Source: Lachnospiraceae bacterium UBA7110 (GTDB taxonomy: Bacteria; Bacillota; Clostridia; Lachnospirales; Lachnospiraceae). From it: a DNA stretch of 31,083 nt. Below are positions 23,998-31,083 of this stretch, one piece after another; the first letter of the stretch is position 1, and every line of letters starts with the position of its first letter. Under the pieces are notes generated by a model. That model worked only from the letters and a program-made list of their open reading frames with translations, was not told the DNA's origin and ran no database searches. A program made the translations under genes and the position numbers. Where the stretch lies: positions 518-31,600 of the forward strand of contig DKYC01000125.1 of assembly GCA_002492295.1 (NCBI GenBank), written 5' to 3'.

Positions 23998-26046
23998 GTG
24001 GAAAGAAAGTCGAACATTTCAGTGTGGCAGATTGGTCTTTTTGAGGGACTTGACAAGGACATTATGGTAATGCACAGGGACGAGGAGGAGGTTTTTGACG
24101 ACGCAATCCATGTCTTTTTTGAAAGGGAATATTATGACGCGTATGTGGCAAAGGCGGTAAAATACAGCAGCCATAACTACGCGTATCATGAGGATAAGCT
24201 TGGTGAAGTGGTCAACCAGGTCTTTGAGGAAACGATACCGGGGCTTGTCATTCATATGAACACCAGTACGGATTCGGATGCACCAAAAAACCAGCTTTGC
24301 GATGAAAAGTATATTTCCGCGGGCGAGCTCATCGGGTACCGGGATGCGGCGGAAAGCTATCATTTGCTGTATACGACATCAATTGACCGATGTGTGAAGG
24401 AAAAAGCGGTTGCTGCCCTTTGGACGAAGTACGTCTATATTATCGGACAGATTCCTGACGTCAGAAAAAAACCCGCGGCAGGTGAAAAACAGGTTTTCGA
24501 GCTGATGACAATGAGGCGCAAAAATGATAACAGTAACGCGACGGCAGAGGATTTTGACTATGAGTCCTTAAAGGTGTTTCTGACAGCGGAGAGTGCGATG
24601 CGCTACAATTCTGACAAAAAACCGATAGGCAAATACAGGCTGTCCATGCTCTCGCAGCTGGTGCGCGGAAAGCTTCATGTGATTATTGAACCCCACCGAA
24701 GCTACTGGCTTGAGTATGATCCGGCAGACATTGATATTGTACCGTATTTGGATATCCCAAGATATAATGAGGAGATGGTCATAGAACGGATTAAGGAGTA
24801 CGATAAAATGGAGCAGATTTATATCCTGCTCAATCCGCTGCACAGCGATTACAGGGTATCGATTGGGAATCCTTTTTTGATGAAGCACGACGAGAAAAAT
24901 ATTATGATGTATCTGTTTGAACAGTATGAGGATGCGGTCAATTATGTGCTCCAAAACCAAAATCTGCTGCCGGTTTTTGACTCCACGTTTCCCATTGGCG
25001 TGCTTGAGGGAAAGGAGCGGCTGTACCGGCTGAAAACAGTGGTTACGCTTGCCGCGAAGCTTGGCGTGACGACAGTATGCCTTGATGCGGACACGAACCG
25101 TTCCATCGCCTGTGATATCGGCTATTTCAAAAAAGCGGCGGATTATACGAAACCCATAGAGGATTTGCTGGTACGCTCGGAGCTGGAGCAGGTGATGCGC
25201 GAGGAAAACGGCGAGAAAAAATACCGTCTCCCGATTGTACCGTTTTATGATAAGCACAATGACTATGATATCAGCGCTGAGAAGAAGGCAGAGTTGATTT
25301 CCCATTTGGACAACGATTTTGATAACGGCTTTGCATATATGGCGTTATTGGGTGTGCCTGAGCTTATGGTGATAATGGATGAGGCGGCAAAGCGTTTTGA
25401 AAAGGCAAGAGCTGATAACGATGAGGAGGGCAGGGCGCATTACAATTATATTTTGGGAAGGATTATGGTTGTGCTGACAGAGGAGCTTTGCGCAAAGCCT
25501 TATATCTATACCTTAAGAAAAGAGGACGGCGATTTTGCATTGCGTAATAACATGGTCTATCTTGTCATAACCAACCGGTTTGAGGCAGGAAGAAGGGGCG
25601 AGGGAAGGCTAACGCCCGCGGGAATTGACAATCCGCAGTTTATGGAAAAGCTCTGCGAAAAGAGCAGGGTTGCGGCGTTAACGGACGGACCGAATATTGT
25701 CTGCATTGTCGATACCGTGCTGATGAGTGAGGCGGCAAAGCAGTGGAAGAAGACGGAAGCGCTAAGGGAAGAGATTTTAATCTACATGACACAGGGCTGC
25801 GGTTTGGCTTATGATGAGGCGGTTCGTTCCTATAAGCGGCTGAAGTCGGATAATGACATTTTTGTGGAATTTGTTTCCGCCGTGAGAAATGCGCAATATC
25901 CGCCGATGGCGATGCTGGAGGTAGAAGGTTACACCGCCAAAATGCTTGCGGATGAATTTTCACTTAATATGCTGCAGGCATATGACGGAATCCTTTCTTT
26001 GAAGGAGGATAAGGAGTTTGTCCAAAAGTATAAAAAGAAAGACTAG
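23998..26046 (+). CDS. Large cytosolic protein of unknown function
   Basis: The product has 682 residues, no signal peptide and no membrane helix. I do not recognise a family. Visible features: an acidic N-terminal half with many aromatic residues; ALLNPLHSDY-like and SIGNPFLMKHDEKN segments near 280-305; TVVTLAAKLGVTTVCLDADT near 355; and a C-terminal tail (about 635-682) reading EVEGYTAKMLADEFSLNMLQ that resembles small helical domains at protein ends. The start is placed at GTG 23998, 5 bases after GGAGG (23988-23992); the in-frame ATG at 23986 has no site of its own. The gene ends the run that begins at pheA; no terminator hairpin is obvious after it. Confidence 0.8.
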   Translation: MERKSNISVWQIGLFEGLDKDIMVMHRDEEEVFDDAIHVFFEREYYDAYVAKAVKYSSHNYAYHEDKLGEVVNQVFEETIPGLVIHMNTSTDSDAPKNQLCDEKYISAGELIGYRDAAESYHLLYTTSIDRCVKEKAVAALWTKYVYIIGQIPDVRKKPAAGEKQVFELMTMRRKNDNSNATAEDFDYESLKVFLTAESAMRYNSDKKPIGKYRLSMLSQLVRGKLHVIIEPHRSYWLEYDPADIDIVPYLDIPRYNEEMVIERIKEYDKMEQIYILLNPLHSDYRVSIGNPFLMKHDEKNIMMYLFEQYEDAVNYVLQNQNLLPVFDSTFPIGVLEGKERLYRLKTVVTLAAKLGVTTVCLDADTNRSIACDIGYFKKAADYTKPIEDLLVRSELEQVMREENGEKKYRLPIVPFYDKHNDYDISAEKKAELISHLDNDFDNGFAYMALLGVPELMVIMDEAAKRFEKARADNDEEGRAHYNYILGRIMVVLTEELCAKPYIYTLRKEDGDFALRNNMVYLVITNRFEAGRRGEGRLTPAGIDNPQFMEKLCEKSRVAALTDGPNIVCIVDTVLMSEAAKQWKKTEALREEILIYMTQGCGLAYDEAVRSYKRLKSDNDIFVEFVSAVRNAQYPPMAMLEVEGYTAKMLADEFSLNMLQAYDGILSLKEDKEFVQKYKKKD

Positions 26047-26051
26047 ATAAT

Positions 26052-26080
26052 TTGTATTTTGCGCCGGATTGTGATATCAT
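26052..26080 (+). promoter_or_regulatory. Promoter of the M23-bactofilin operon
   Basis: TTGTAT (26052-26057), 17 bases and TATCAT (26075-26080) with a TGn extension. The leader of about 70 bases contains a short GCCGTCAGCGTCAGCGG repeat with no clear role. Confidence 0.5.
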
Positions 26081-26155
26081 ATAAAAATGACGCATATTAT
26101 TAGCACGAATTATTAGAATGCCGTCAGCGTCAGCGGTGGGAAGGAAATCAGACGT

Positions 26156-26890
26156 ATGAAACCGCAAAGGCATATAAGGAAAGAGTTTATTTCCATACTT
26201 TTTGTTTCCAATACGGGAGGGAAAAACAAGGAATACCATGTGTCCCGTCCGGTTTTTAATGTACTTCGTTTTGTGCCGCTTTTGTTTTTTGCCGTGCTGC
26301 TGACTATGGCGGGGGTAATTTTTTGGAAACAGACGCAAGTGGATGCGCTTCGGACACAGCTCGAACCGTACAAAAAGCAGATTGAAGATTTGGAAACAAA
26401 ACAGGAAAACTTAAGTGCTGAAAATACGAAACTGCTTGATGAAAATGAACAGCTAAAGCAGGAGACCCAGACAACCGCGCAGACAACGCAGGAAACACAA
26501 TCCCAGGAAAACCCGTATCAGGATGCACCGGACGGGTATCCCTATATGGGAGCCGGAGGAATTCTTGTCTCGGACTATTCCGGACAGCAGCCGTATATGT
26601 CAATCAATACCCATACAGACGGTGCAATCATTGCGGCAGGAGACGGGACGGTGACTTCCATCAGTTCGGATGACACTTATCCGCTCATCGTGGAAATACA
26701 GCATGGGAACGGTTACATAACACGCTATTCCAGCAGAGAGGCGGCGCAGACACAGCTGCAGGAAAATACGCAGGTCAAAACGGGTGACACGTTATTTACA
26801 ATTACCGTTGACGATACACAGTTTGATTATCAGATTATTTTTGAGGATGAACCAATTGACCCGCTTTTGGTTATTGAAGCAAAGGGATAA
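26156..26890 (+). CDS. Degenerate M23 (LytM-like) membrane-anchored protein
   Basis: The 244-residue protein has a basic N-terminus, one membrane helix (about 37-57), a coiled coil (about 65-105, QIEDLETKQENLSAENTKLL), a Gln/Thr-rich linker and a LytM/M23-like beta domain (about 125-235). The domain keeps the core pattern (DGAIIAAGDGTVTSI, HGNGYITRYSS, VKTGDTLFTI), but the zinc ligands are largely lost: the HxGxD motif reads NTHTDG and the HxH motif ends in YSS. It is therefore probably not a working endopeptidase. In other bacteria M23 proteins next to bactofilins act with them in cell shape. It lies 11 bases ahead of the bactofilin. Confidence 0.78.
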   Translation: MKPQRHIRKEFISILFVSNTGGKNKEYHVSRPVFNVLRFVPLLFFAVLLTMAGVIFWKQTQVDALRTQLEPYKKQIEDLETKQENLSAENTKLLDENEQLKQETQTTAQTTQETQSQENPYQDAPDGYPYMGAGGILVSDYSGQQPYMSINTHTDGAIIAAGDGTVTSISSDDTYPLIVEIQHGNGYITRYSSREAAQTQLQENTQVKTGDTLFTITVDDTQFDYQIIFEDEPIDPLLVIEAKG

Positions 26891-26901
26891 AAGGAGGAAC
26901 T

Positions 26902-27300
26902 ATGGCTATGTTGCGAAAAAATACGCCTTCCGTATCGGAGGCAAATGTAAAGGTAAACACACTGATTGGCGAGGGAACGGTTTTTGACGGCAATCTGACG
27001 GCGCCGGACTCCATCCGGATTGACGGTACGGTGAACGGGAACTGTGCCTGTGATTCAACACTTGTGCTTGGTGAGACGGGGCATGTTTTCGGAAATATTA
27101 CGGTTCAGAATATCATTATTTCCGGAGAAGTGAAAGGAGATATTATCGCAAAAGGAAAGCTGGAATTTCTTTCCACGGGAAGGCTTACCGGAAATATTAC
27201 CGCAAATACCCTTGTTATTGACGAAGGCGCATATTTTGACGGCAAATGTACGATGACTTCGGACGGTACGTCGTCCGTTTTCGGGCAGCAGGAGGATTAG
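26902..27300 (+). CDS. Bactofilin (polymer-forming cytoskeletal protein)
   Basis: The 132-residue protein is a single bactofilin (DUF583) domain. A run of short beta-helix turns reads NTLIGEGTVFDGNLTAPDSI, then RIDGTVNGNC, GETGHVFGNI, ISGEVKGDII, LEFLSTGRLTGNI and LVIDEGAYFDGKC, with G-x-hydrophobic-x-G-x-hydrophobic spacing. N- and C-terminal tails are short, as is usual. Bactofilins polymerise without nucleotides into filaments at the membrane and organise wall-modifying enzymes. The pairing with an M23-like protein is the classic arrangement. AGGAGG precedes the ATG; a second ATG two codons later is also possible. Confidence 0.93.
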   Translation: MAMLRKNTPSVSEANVKVNTLIGEGTVFDGNLTAPDSIRIDGTVNGNCACDSTLVLGETGHVFGNITVQNIIISGEVKGDIIAKGKLEFLSTGRLTGNITANTLVIDEGAYFDGKCTMTSDGTSSVFGQQED

Positions 27301-27345
27301 GAAAACTAATATACGTAAATGCTGTGGGAAAGGCGGGGACGGGTT

Positions 27346-27786
27346 ATGGCAGGAAATGGCATGGTAATGTATCATGTGCAGGATGAGAATAAGAGAATCC
27401 AGCTGGAAGTTCTTTGTATGGGAATGGCATTGCGGTCAAAACAGCTTAAAGCATCGGATCTGAATGAGCGGGTGGGCGTTCTTGCAGGCATCAGGACAAC
27501 AAAAGCGTACGATGCACAGGAACAGGAGAAAGCACCGGCACTCTTTTGCATGCCGGAAGTCATTATTTTTTCAGGTGTTTCCAATGCAATACTGGATGAA
27601 TTTTTACGCTCATACAAAAATCTGGGGCTGATGCCGATGAAGTTAAAAGCAGTGACGACTCCTAAAAACGTGGAGTGGACGCTTTATCACATGCTTCGGG
27701 AGCTTGCAGAGGAATGCAGGCAGATAGAAGCGGCTGCAAGGAGAACACAAAATAATCACGGAAATGAGGATAACAATGTACATTGA
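27346..27786 (+). CDS. DUF3783 domain protein
   Basis: The 146-residue cytosolic protein contains, from about residue 70, the pattern EVIIFSGVSNAILDEFLRSY then LKAVTTPKNVEWTLYHMLRE, which matches DUF3783 proteins of clostridia (function unknown). The N-terminal part is not recognised. The ATG at 27346 is preferred over 27319 because the extra nine residues are arginine-rich and lack a ribosome binding site. The 3' end overlaps the ThyX-like gene by 11 bases, implying coupled translation. Confidence 0.65.
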   Translation: MAGNGMVMYHVQDENKRIQLEVLCMGMALRSKQLKASDLNERVGVLAGIRTTKAYDAQEQEKAPALFCMPEVIIFSGVSNAILDEFLRSYKNLGLMPMKLKAVTTPKNVEWTLYHMLRELAEECRQIEAAARRTQNNHGNEDNNVH

Positions 27787-28333
27787 GCATTTCAAGCATG
27801 AGGATAACTGGCAGGATGTTAAGGATTCTGCGATGAATACCATCGGAAAGACAACGGGGAAATATCCCGATTCGCAGTGGAAGCGCAGGCTGATTTTATC
27901 CGAGCATTCCCCAATACGGCGTATGAAATTTTACTGGCGCTGGCGGGATTTAAAATCATGGGTAAGCGTCCATATGGTAAGGCATAAAATCGGTATTGAG
28001 CACTGGGTTTCTACGCAGAGAAGTGACCGGACGGGGATTGATCGTGACGAACTTCCGCAGGGTGCACTTGTCAGCCACGCGTGCGAGGCGGACGCACAGG
28101 CACTCATTAACATCAGCAGAAAGCGTCTCTGCTCTAATGCAAGCAAAGAGACAAGGGAGGCGTGGCAGCTTGTCAGGGAAGAAGTCGAGAAAACGGAGCC
28201 GGAGCTTGCAAGCTGTATGGTAAAGGAATGCATTTACCGCGGCTTTTGTCCTGAGATGTTTTCCTGCGGATATTATAAGACGGAGGAATTTGCAAAGGAG
28301 CTTGCAGAATACCGTAAGGGGATTAACCCATAG
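27776..28333 (+). CDS. Divergent ThyX-like (FAD-dependent thymidylate synthase family) protein
   Basis: The 185-residue protein aligns by eye with ThyX along its length: a SEHSPIRRMKFYWRW segment (ThyX: H-x-x-PFEH), MVRHKIGIEHWVSTQRSDR at the signature position, and ADAQALINISRKRLCSNASK near the dUMP-binding C-terminal part. The ThyX signature RHRxxSxNExSxRY is poorly kept: RH and the internal Ser remain, but Lys, Ile, His-Trp and Gln replace other key positions, and extra cysteines appear near the end. It may be a ThyX variant or a repurposed relative. ATG 27776 is chosen with GAGGA at 27766-27770; an ATG at 27764 is in frame. A dCMP deaminase, which supplies dUMP, is at 2529-3026. Confidence 0.7.
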   Translation: MYIEHFKHEDNWQDVKDSAMNTIGKTTGKYPDSQWKRRLILSEHSPIRRMKFYWRWRDLKSWVSVHMVRHKIGIEHWVSTQRSDRTGIDRDELPQGALVSHACEADAQALINISRKRLCSNASKETREAWQLVREEVEKTEPELASCMVKECIYRGFCPEMFSCGYYKTEEFAKELAEYRKGINP

Positions 28334-28361
28334 GAATATTGCATTAAAAAATATCAATAAA

Positions 28362-28381
28362 AATGATTAATTTTAATCATT
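28362..28381. repeat. Near-perfect 20-base AT-rich palindrome upstream of the leuA leader
   Basis: AATGATTAA (28362-28370) and its complement TTAATCATT (28373-28381) are separated by two bases. The right arm touches the proposed -35 box, so it could be an operator. It could also be part of the end of the ThyX-like transcript, although no T-run follows. Confidence 0.5.
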
Positions 28382-28408
28382 CTCAAAATACATCAGAAAT
28401 GCTATGAT
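28380..28408 (+). promoter_or_regulatory. Candidate promoter of the T-box leuA transcript
   Basis: TTCTCA (28380-28385), 17 bases and TATGAT (28403-28408) lie just before the T-box leader. Confidence 0.45.
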
Positions 28409-28414
28409 AGACGA

Positions 28415-28717
28415 AATGAAAATGGAATGGCTGTGAAGGGAAGTAGTAATTGCGTGGAACGTTTCAGAGAGCTGTCGTTTGGTGCGAGGCAGTACGCAAA
28501 ATGCAGTGAACTCGTCTTGGAGCTTTGCGTTTGAATCGATTAGCCCTTGTATGCTATCAGTAGAGCGCAGCGGAGTACCCCACGTTATCGGGGCGGGGCA
28601 TGATTGTGCCGGGGAGGGCATACCGTGTGAAAACGGTATGAAGTAAAGTGGTACCGCGGAAGAAAGAGAGCGTCTTTCGTCTTTACAGCGAGAAGTTGTA
28701 GGACGAAAGATTTTTTT
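28415..28717 (+). ncRNA. T-box leader (probably tRNA-Leu-sensing) of leuA
   Basis: The 380-base gap before leuA is a T-box riboswitch. The 14-base T-box core AGTGGTACCGCG lies at 28647-28658 and pairs with the uncharged tRNA acceptor end. A GGTGCGAG element near 28479-28487 matches the stem I apical loop region. The likely specifier triplet is CTC at 28511-28513 after GTGAA, a leucine codon, which agrees with the downstream gene; the stem I fold was not computed, so the triplet is tentative. A terminator ends the leader. Uncharged tRNA-Leu would stabilise the antiterminator and switch leuA on. Confidence 0.9.
28673..28717 (+). terminator. T-box intrinsic terminator
   Basis: TCTTTCGTC (28673-28681) pairs perfectly with GACGAAAGA (28702-28710) and is followed by seven T (28711-28717). 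It lies directly after the T-box core, with which the antiterminator competes. Confidence 0.88.
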
Positions 28718-28754
28718 GTCCAAACAAATTATTAATGGCGAATGGAGGATGAAC

Positions 28755-30752
28755 ATGAAAAACGCAGCGAAATACGAAAAAACATATTTTTTACCGCCTG
28801 TGTGTACGTATGACTGGGTGAAGAAGGATGCAATCACGGCGCCGCCGGTCTGGTGTTCGGTGGATTTGCGGGACGGCAATCAGGCACTGATTGAACCGAT
28901 GAGTCTGGAGGAGAAGCTGGAATTTTTCCAACTTTTAGTGGATATTGGTTTTAAAGAGATTGAAGTCGGATTTCCGGCTGCTTCTGAGACAGAGTATGAG
29001 TTTATGCGTGCTTTAATTGAGCGCGATATGATACCCGGCGACGTTACGGTTCAGGTTCTTACACAGGCAAGGGAGCATATTATCAGAAAGACGTTTGAGG
29101 CGGTAAAAGGCGCACCGCATGCAGTCGTGCATTTATATAATTCGACTTCTGTCGCGCAGCGCGAACAGGTATTTAAAAAGAGCAAGGAGGAAATCAGAAA
29201 GATTGCGGTTGAGGGCGCGAAGCTGTTAAAACAGCTTGCCGACGAGACGGAGGGAAGCTTTTCGTTTGAGTATAGTCCTGAGAGCTTCCATGGGACAGAG
29301 GTTGACTATGCGGTGGAGGTCTGCAGCGCCGTACTTGATGTATGGCAGCCGACTGTCGAAAACAAGGCGATAATCAATATTCCGACGACAGTTGAAAATG
29401 CCATGCCGCATGTGTTTGCCACACAGCTGGAGTATATTCATAAAAATTTAAAATACAGGGATGCCGTTACGCTTTCCGTACATCCGCACAATGACAGAGG
29501 GTGCGGCGTGGCAACGGCGGAGCTGGCGGTTCTTGCGGGGGCGGACCGCATCGAGGGTACACTGTTTGGAAACGGAGAGCGCACGGGAAACGTGGATATT
29601 GTCACACTTGCCATGAATATGTTCTCGCATGGTGTTGACCCAAAGCTGGATTTTTCGAATATGATGGAAATCCGGGAGAAATATGAGCGTTTTACGCGAA
29701 TGCATGTACATGAGCGCCAGCCGTATGCAGGCGACTTGGTGTTTACGGCATTTTCAGGTTCACATCAGGACGCAATTGCAAAGGGAATGCAGTGGCGTGA
29801 GGATAAAAACAGTGACAAGTGGTTTGTACCGTACCTTCCGGTTGACCCCAAGGATGTGGGAAGAAATTACGAGGCGGATGTCATCCGTATCAACAGCCAG
29901 TCAGGCAAGGGCGGCGTGAACTATATTTTAAAACAGAACTTTGGCATTTCGCTTCCAGAGGCAATGCGCGAGGAGGTCGGATATCTTGTAAAGGATGTGT
30001 CGGACAGCGAGCACAAGGAGCTTTCCCCGCAGTGGGTGTACGATATTTTCGTGGAAAATTATGTGGATAATACGCCGTTTTTCCAAATTAATGAATGCCA
30101 TTTTAAGCAGATTGACGGTATTATGGCAGAGGCGGTTATCACCTGCGGAGATAAAAAAATAACCGTTGACGCAAACGGAAACGGGCGTCTTGACGCGGTG
30201 AGCAATACGATTAAGCAGTATTTCGGTATCAGCTACCAGCTTTCAAACTATGAGGAGCATGCGCTGACGATGGGGTCATCCTCAAAGGCGATTGCGTATG
30301 TCTGCGTCACCTGCAAAGGAGAAAAGTACTGGGGCGCGGGAATGGATGATGATATTATCAAGGCATCAATCCACGCGCTCTGCGTCGGCGTCAACAAGCT
30401 CCCCGAGGTTCAGAGCAACGATGCATGTCAGGACGAACGGATGATGGCAATTATGAATTATATTCAGGCAAATTACCAGGGGATTGCATTGAGCGACATT
30501 GCTGCACATTTTCATTTATCCGAGCCGTATTTAAGCAAATATATTCATGATAAGTCAGGCAAAACATTTGGTGATCTGCTGATTAACATCCGTATGAAAA
30601 AGGCAAAGACGCTGCTTCGAAACGGCAATATGACGGTGGAAAATGTGGCGATGGCAGTAGGCTACCCCAACGTGGAGCATTTTAACCGCGTGTTTAAGCG
30701 GAAAATGGGGATGACGCCTGTCCAGTACAGAAAAGGTGAAAAGCAGGTATGA
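28755..30752 (+). CDS. leuA: 2-isopropylmalate synthase with a C-terminal AraC-type DNA-binding domain
   Basis: Residues 1-435 are the LeuA catalytic barrel (LRDGNQAL at 38-45, metal-binding HPH at 243-245, GNGERTGN from 272), which condenses acetyl-CoA with 2-oxoisovalerate to start leucine synthesis. Residues 439-549 are the LeuA dimer/leucine-binding domain (FFQINECHFKQIDGIMAEAV, then NGRLDAVSNTIKQYF). LeuA proteins normally end here. This one continues in frame for about 105 residues with two helix-turn-helix units of AraC type: IALSDIAAHFHLSEPYLSKY from 577, and MTVENVAMAVGYPNVEHFNR from 626 ending GMTPVQYRK. There is no frameshift or stop between. The ATG at 28755 has GGAGG 6 bases upstream. 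Transcription is under the T-box. The next gene overlaps by the ATGA junction. Confidence 0.95.
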   Translation: MKNAAKYEKTYFLPPVCTYDWVKKDAITAPPVWCSVDLRDGNQALIEPMSLEEKLEFFQLLVDIGFKEIEVGFPAASETEYEFMRALIERDMIPGDVTVQVLTQAREHIIRKTFEAVKGAPHAVVHLYNSTSVAQREQVFKKSKEEIRKIAVEGAKLLKQLADETEGSFSFEYSPESFHGTEVDYAVEVCSAVLDVWQPTVENKAIINIPTTVENAMPHVFATQLEYIHKNLKYRDAVTLSVHPHNDRGCGVATAELAVLAGADRIEGTLFGNGERTGNVDIVTLAMNMFSHGVDPKLDFSNMMEIREKYERFTRMHVHERQPYAGDLVFTAFSGSHQDAIAKGMQWREDKNSDKWFVPYLPVDPKDVGRNYEADVIRINSQSGKGGVNYILKQNFGISLPEAMREEVGYLVKDVSDSEHKELSPQWVYDIFVENYVDNTPFFQINECHFKQIDGIMAEAVITCGDKKITVDANGNGRLDAVSNTIKQYFGISYQLSNYEEHALTMGSSSKAIAYVCVTCKGEKYWGAGMDDDIIKASIHALCVGVNKLPEVQSNDACQDERMMAIMNYIQANYQGIALSDIAAHFHLSEPYLSKYIHDKSGKTFGDLLINIRMKKAKTLLRNGNMTVENVAMAVGYPNVEHFNRVFKRKMGMTPVQYRKGEKQV

Positions 30753-31083
30753 GAACAGAAATACGTGACAGGCTTTCCGCTTATGCGGAAGCCGGATACC
30801 GTGATTTTTCGGCAGCGCTTGTCCCAGGGGCAAAACCGCTTTTGGGCGTGCGTCTGCCCAGGCTGCGTGAAATTGCAAAGGAGATTGCAAAGGGGGACTG
30901 GCGCAGTGAGGTAGACAGCGTGGAAGCCGGCTGTGAGGACGTGTATTTTGAGGAAACCATGCTGCGCGGCATGATTATCGGATACGGTACTGCAAAAAAG
31001 GATGTGACACAGCAGGAAGGCATTCAATACCTTGAGCGGTTTATACCGATGATAGATGATTGGTCGGTGTGCGACAGCTTTTG
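30749..31083 (+). CDS. AlkD-like DNA alkylation repair protein (partial, runs off the window)
   Basis: The ATG overlaps the leuA stop (ATGA at 30749-30752), so translation is probably coupled. The visible 111 residues read VRLPRLREIAKEIAKGDW near residue 35, YFEETMLRGMIIGYG near 70, and FIPMIDDWSVCDSF at the end, the conserved HEAT-like repeat pattern of AlkC/AlkD-type DNA glycosylases that remove alkylated purines. The 3' half is outside the window, so completeness cannot be judged. Confidence 0.85.
   Translation, partial: MRTEIRDRLSAYAEAGYRDFSAALVPGAKPLLGVRLPRLREIAKEIAKGDWRSEVDSVEAGCEDVYFEETMLRGMIIGYGTAKKDVTQQEGIQYLERFIPMIDDWSVCDSF

Overview
The window looks like the chromosome of a Lachnospiraceae-type clostridium (low-to-mid GC Firmicute). 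This is inferred from gene content and signals, not from a marker gene: strong GGAGG ribosome binding sites, sigma-A type promoters, a T-box leucine leader, a fused chorismate mutase-prephenate dehydratase, a pyrB-pyrI pair, DUF5050 and DUF3783 proteins, a bactofilin next to an M23-like protein, and a ThyX-like protein.

Layout. Positions 1-1550 are a gene graveyard: the end of a PnuC-type transporter, a frameshifted flavodoxin, a small secreted protein split by inverted scraps of an aldo/keto reductase and a carboxymuconolactone decarboxylase, and a MATE transporter scrap. Positions 1696-5218 hold a membrane-anchored trypsin-like protease, a dCMP deaminase and two CobW/COG0523 metal GTPases. 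The first has a long His-rich segment. The second carries a C-terminal TIGR03943/DUF1980-like domain. Positions 5293-13185 are a complete Wadjet (JetD-JetA-JetB-JetC) anti-plasmid operon with its own promoter and terminator. On the minus strand follows pyrB-pyrI (aspartate transcarbamoylase). From 14696 come a PH-domain protein and a D,D-carboxypeptidase, then convergent minus-strand genes for a CmpB-family membrane protein and a DUF5050 protein. From 18083 a plus-strand run encodes pheA, ppx, ppk1, maf, a small acidic protein and a large protein of unknown function. From 26052 a second run encodes a degenerate M23/LytM protein, a bactofilin, a DUF3783 protein and a divergent ThyX-like protein. 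From 28380 a T-box-controlled leuA is followed by a translationally coupled AlkD-like DNA alkylation repair gene that runs off the window.

Most striking: the 2-isopropylmalate synthase at 28755-30752 does not end after its leucine-binding regulatory domain but continues in frame into a complete two-helix-turn-helix AraC-type DNA-binding domain. A leucine-sensing biosynthetic enzyme is thus fused to a transcription-factor domain, beneath a tRNA-Leu-type T-box. Other points worth a second look are a terminator-like hairpin whose descending arm and U-tract lie inside the first codons of the CmpB-family gene, the COG0523-TIGR03943 fusion, a ThyX homologue with a largely lost signature motif, and the Wadjet island itself.

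All assignments come from reading the translated sequence and recalling family motifs; no database search was run.
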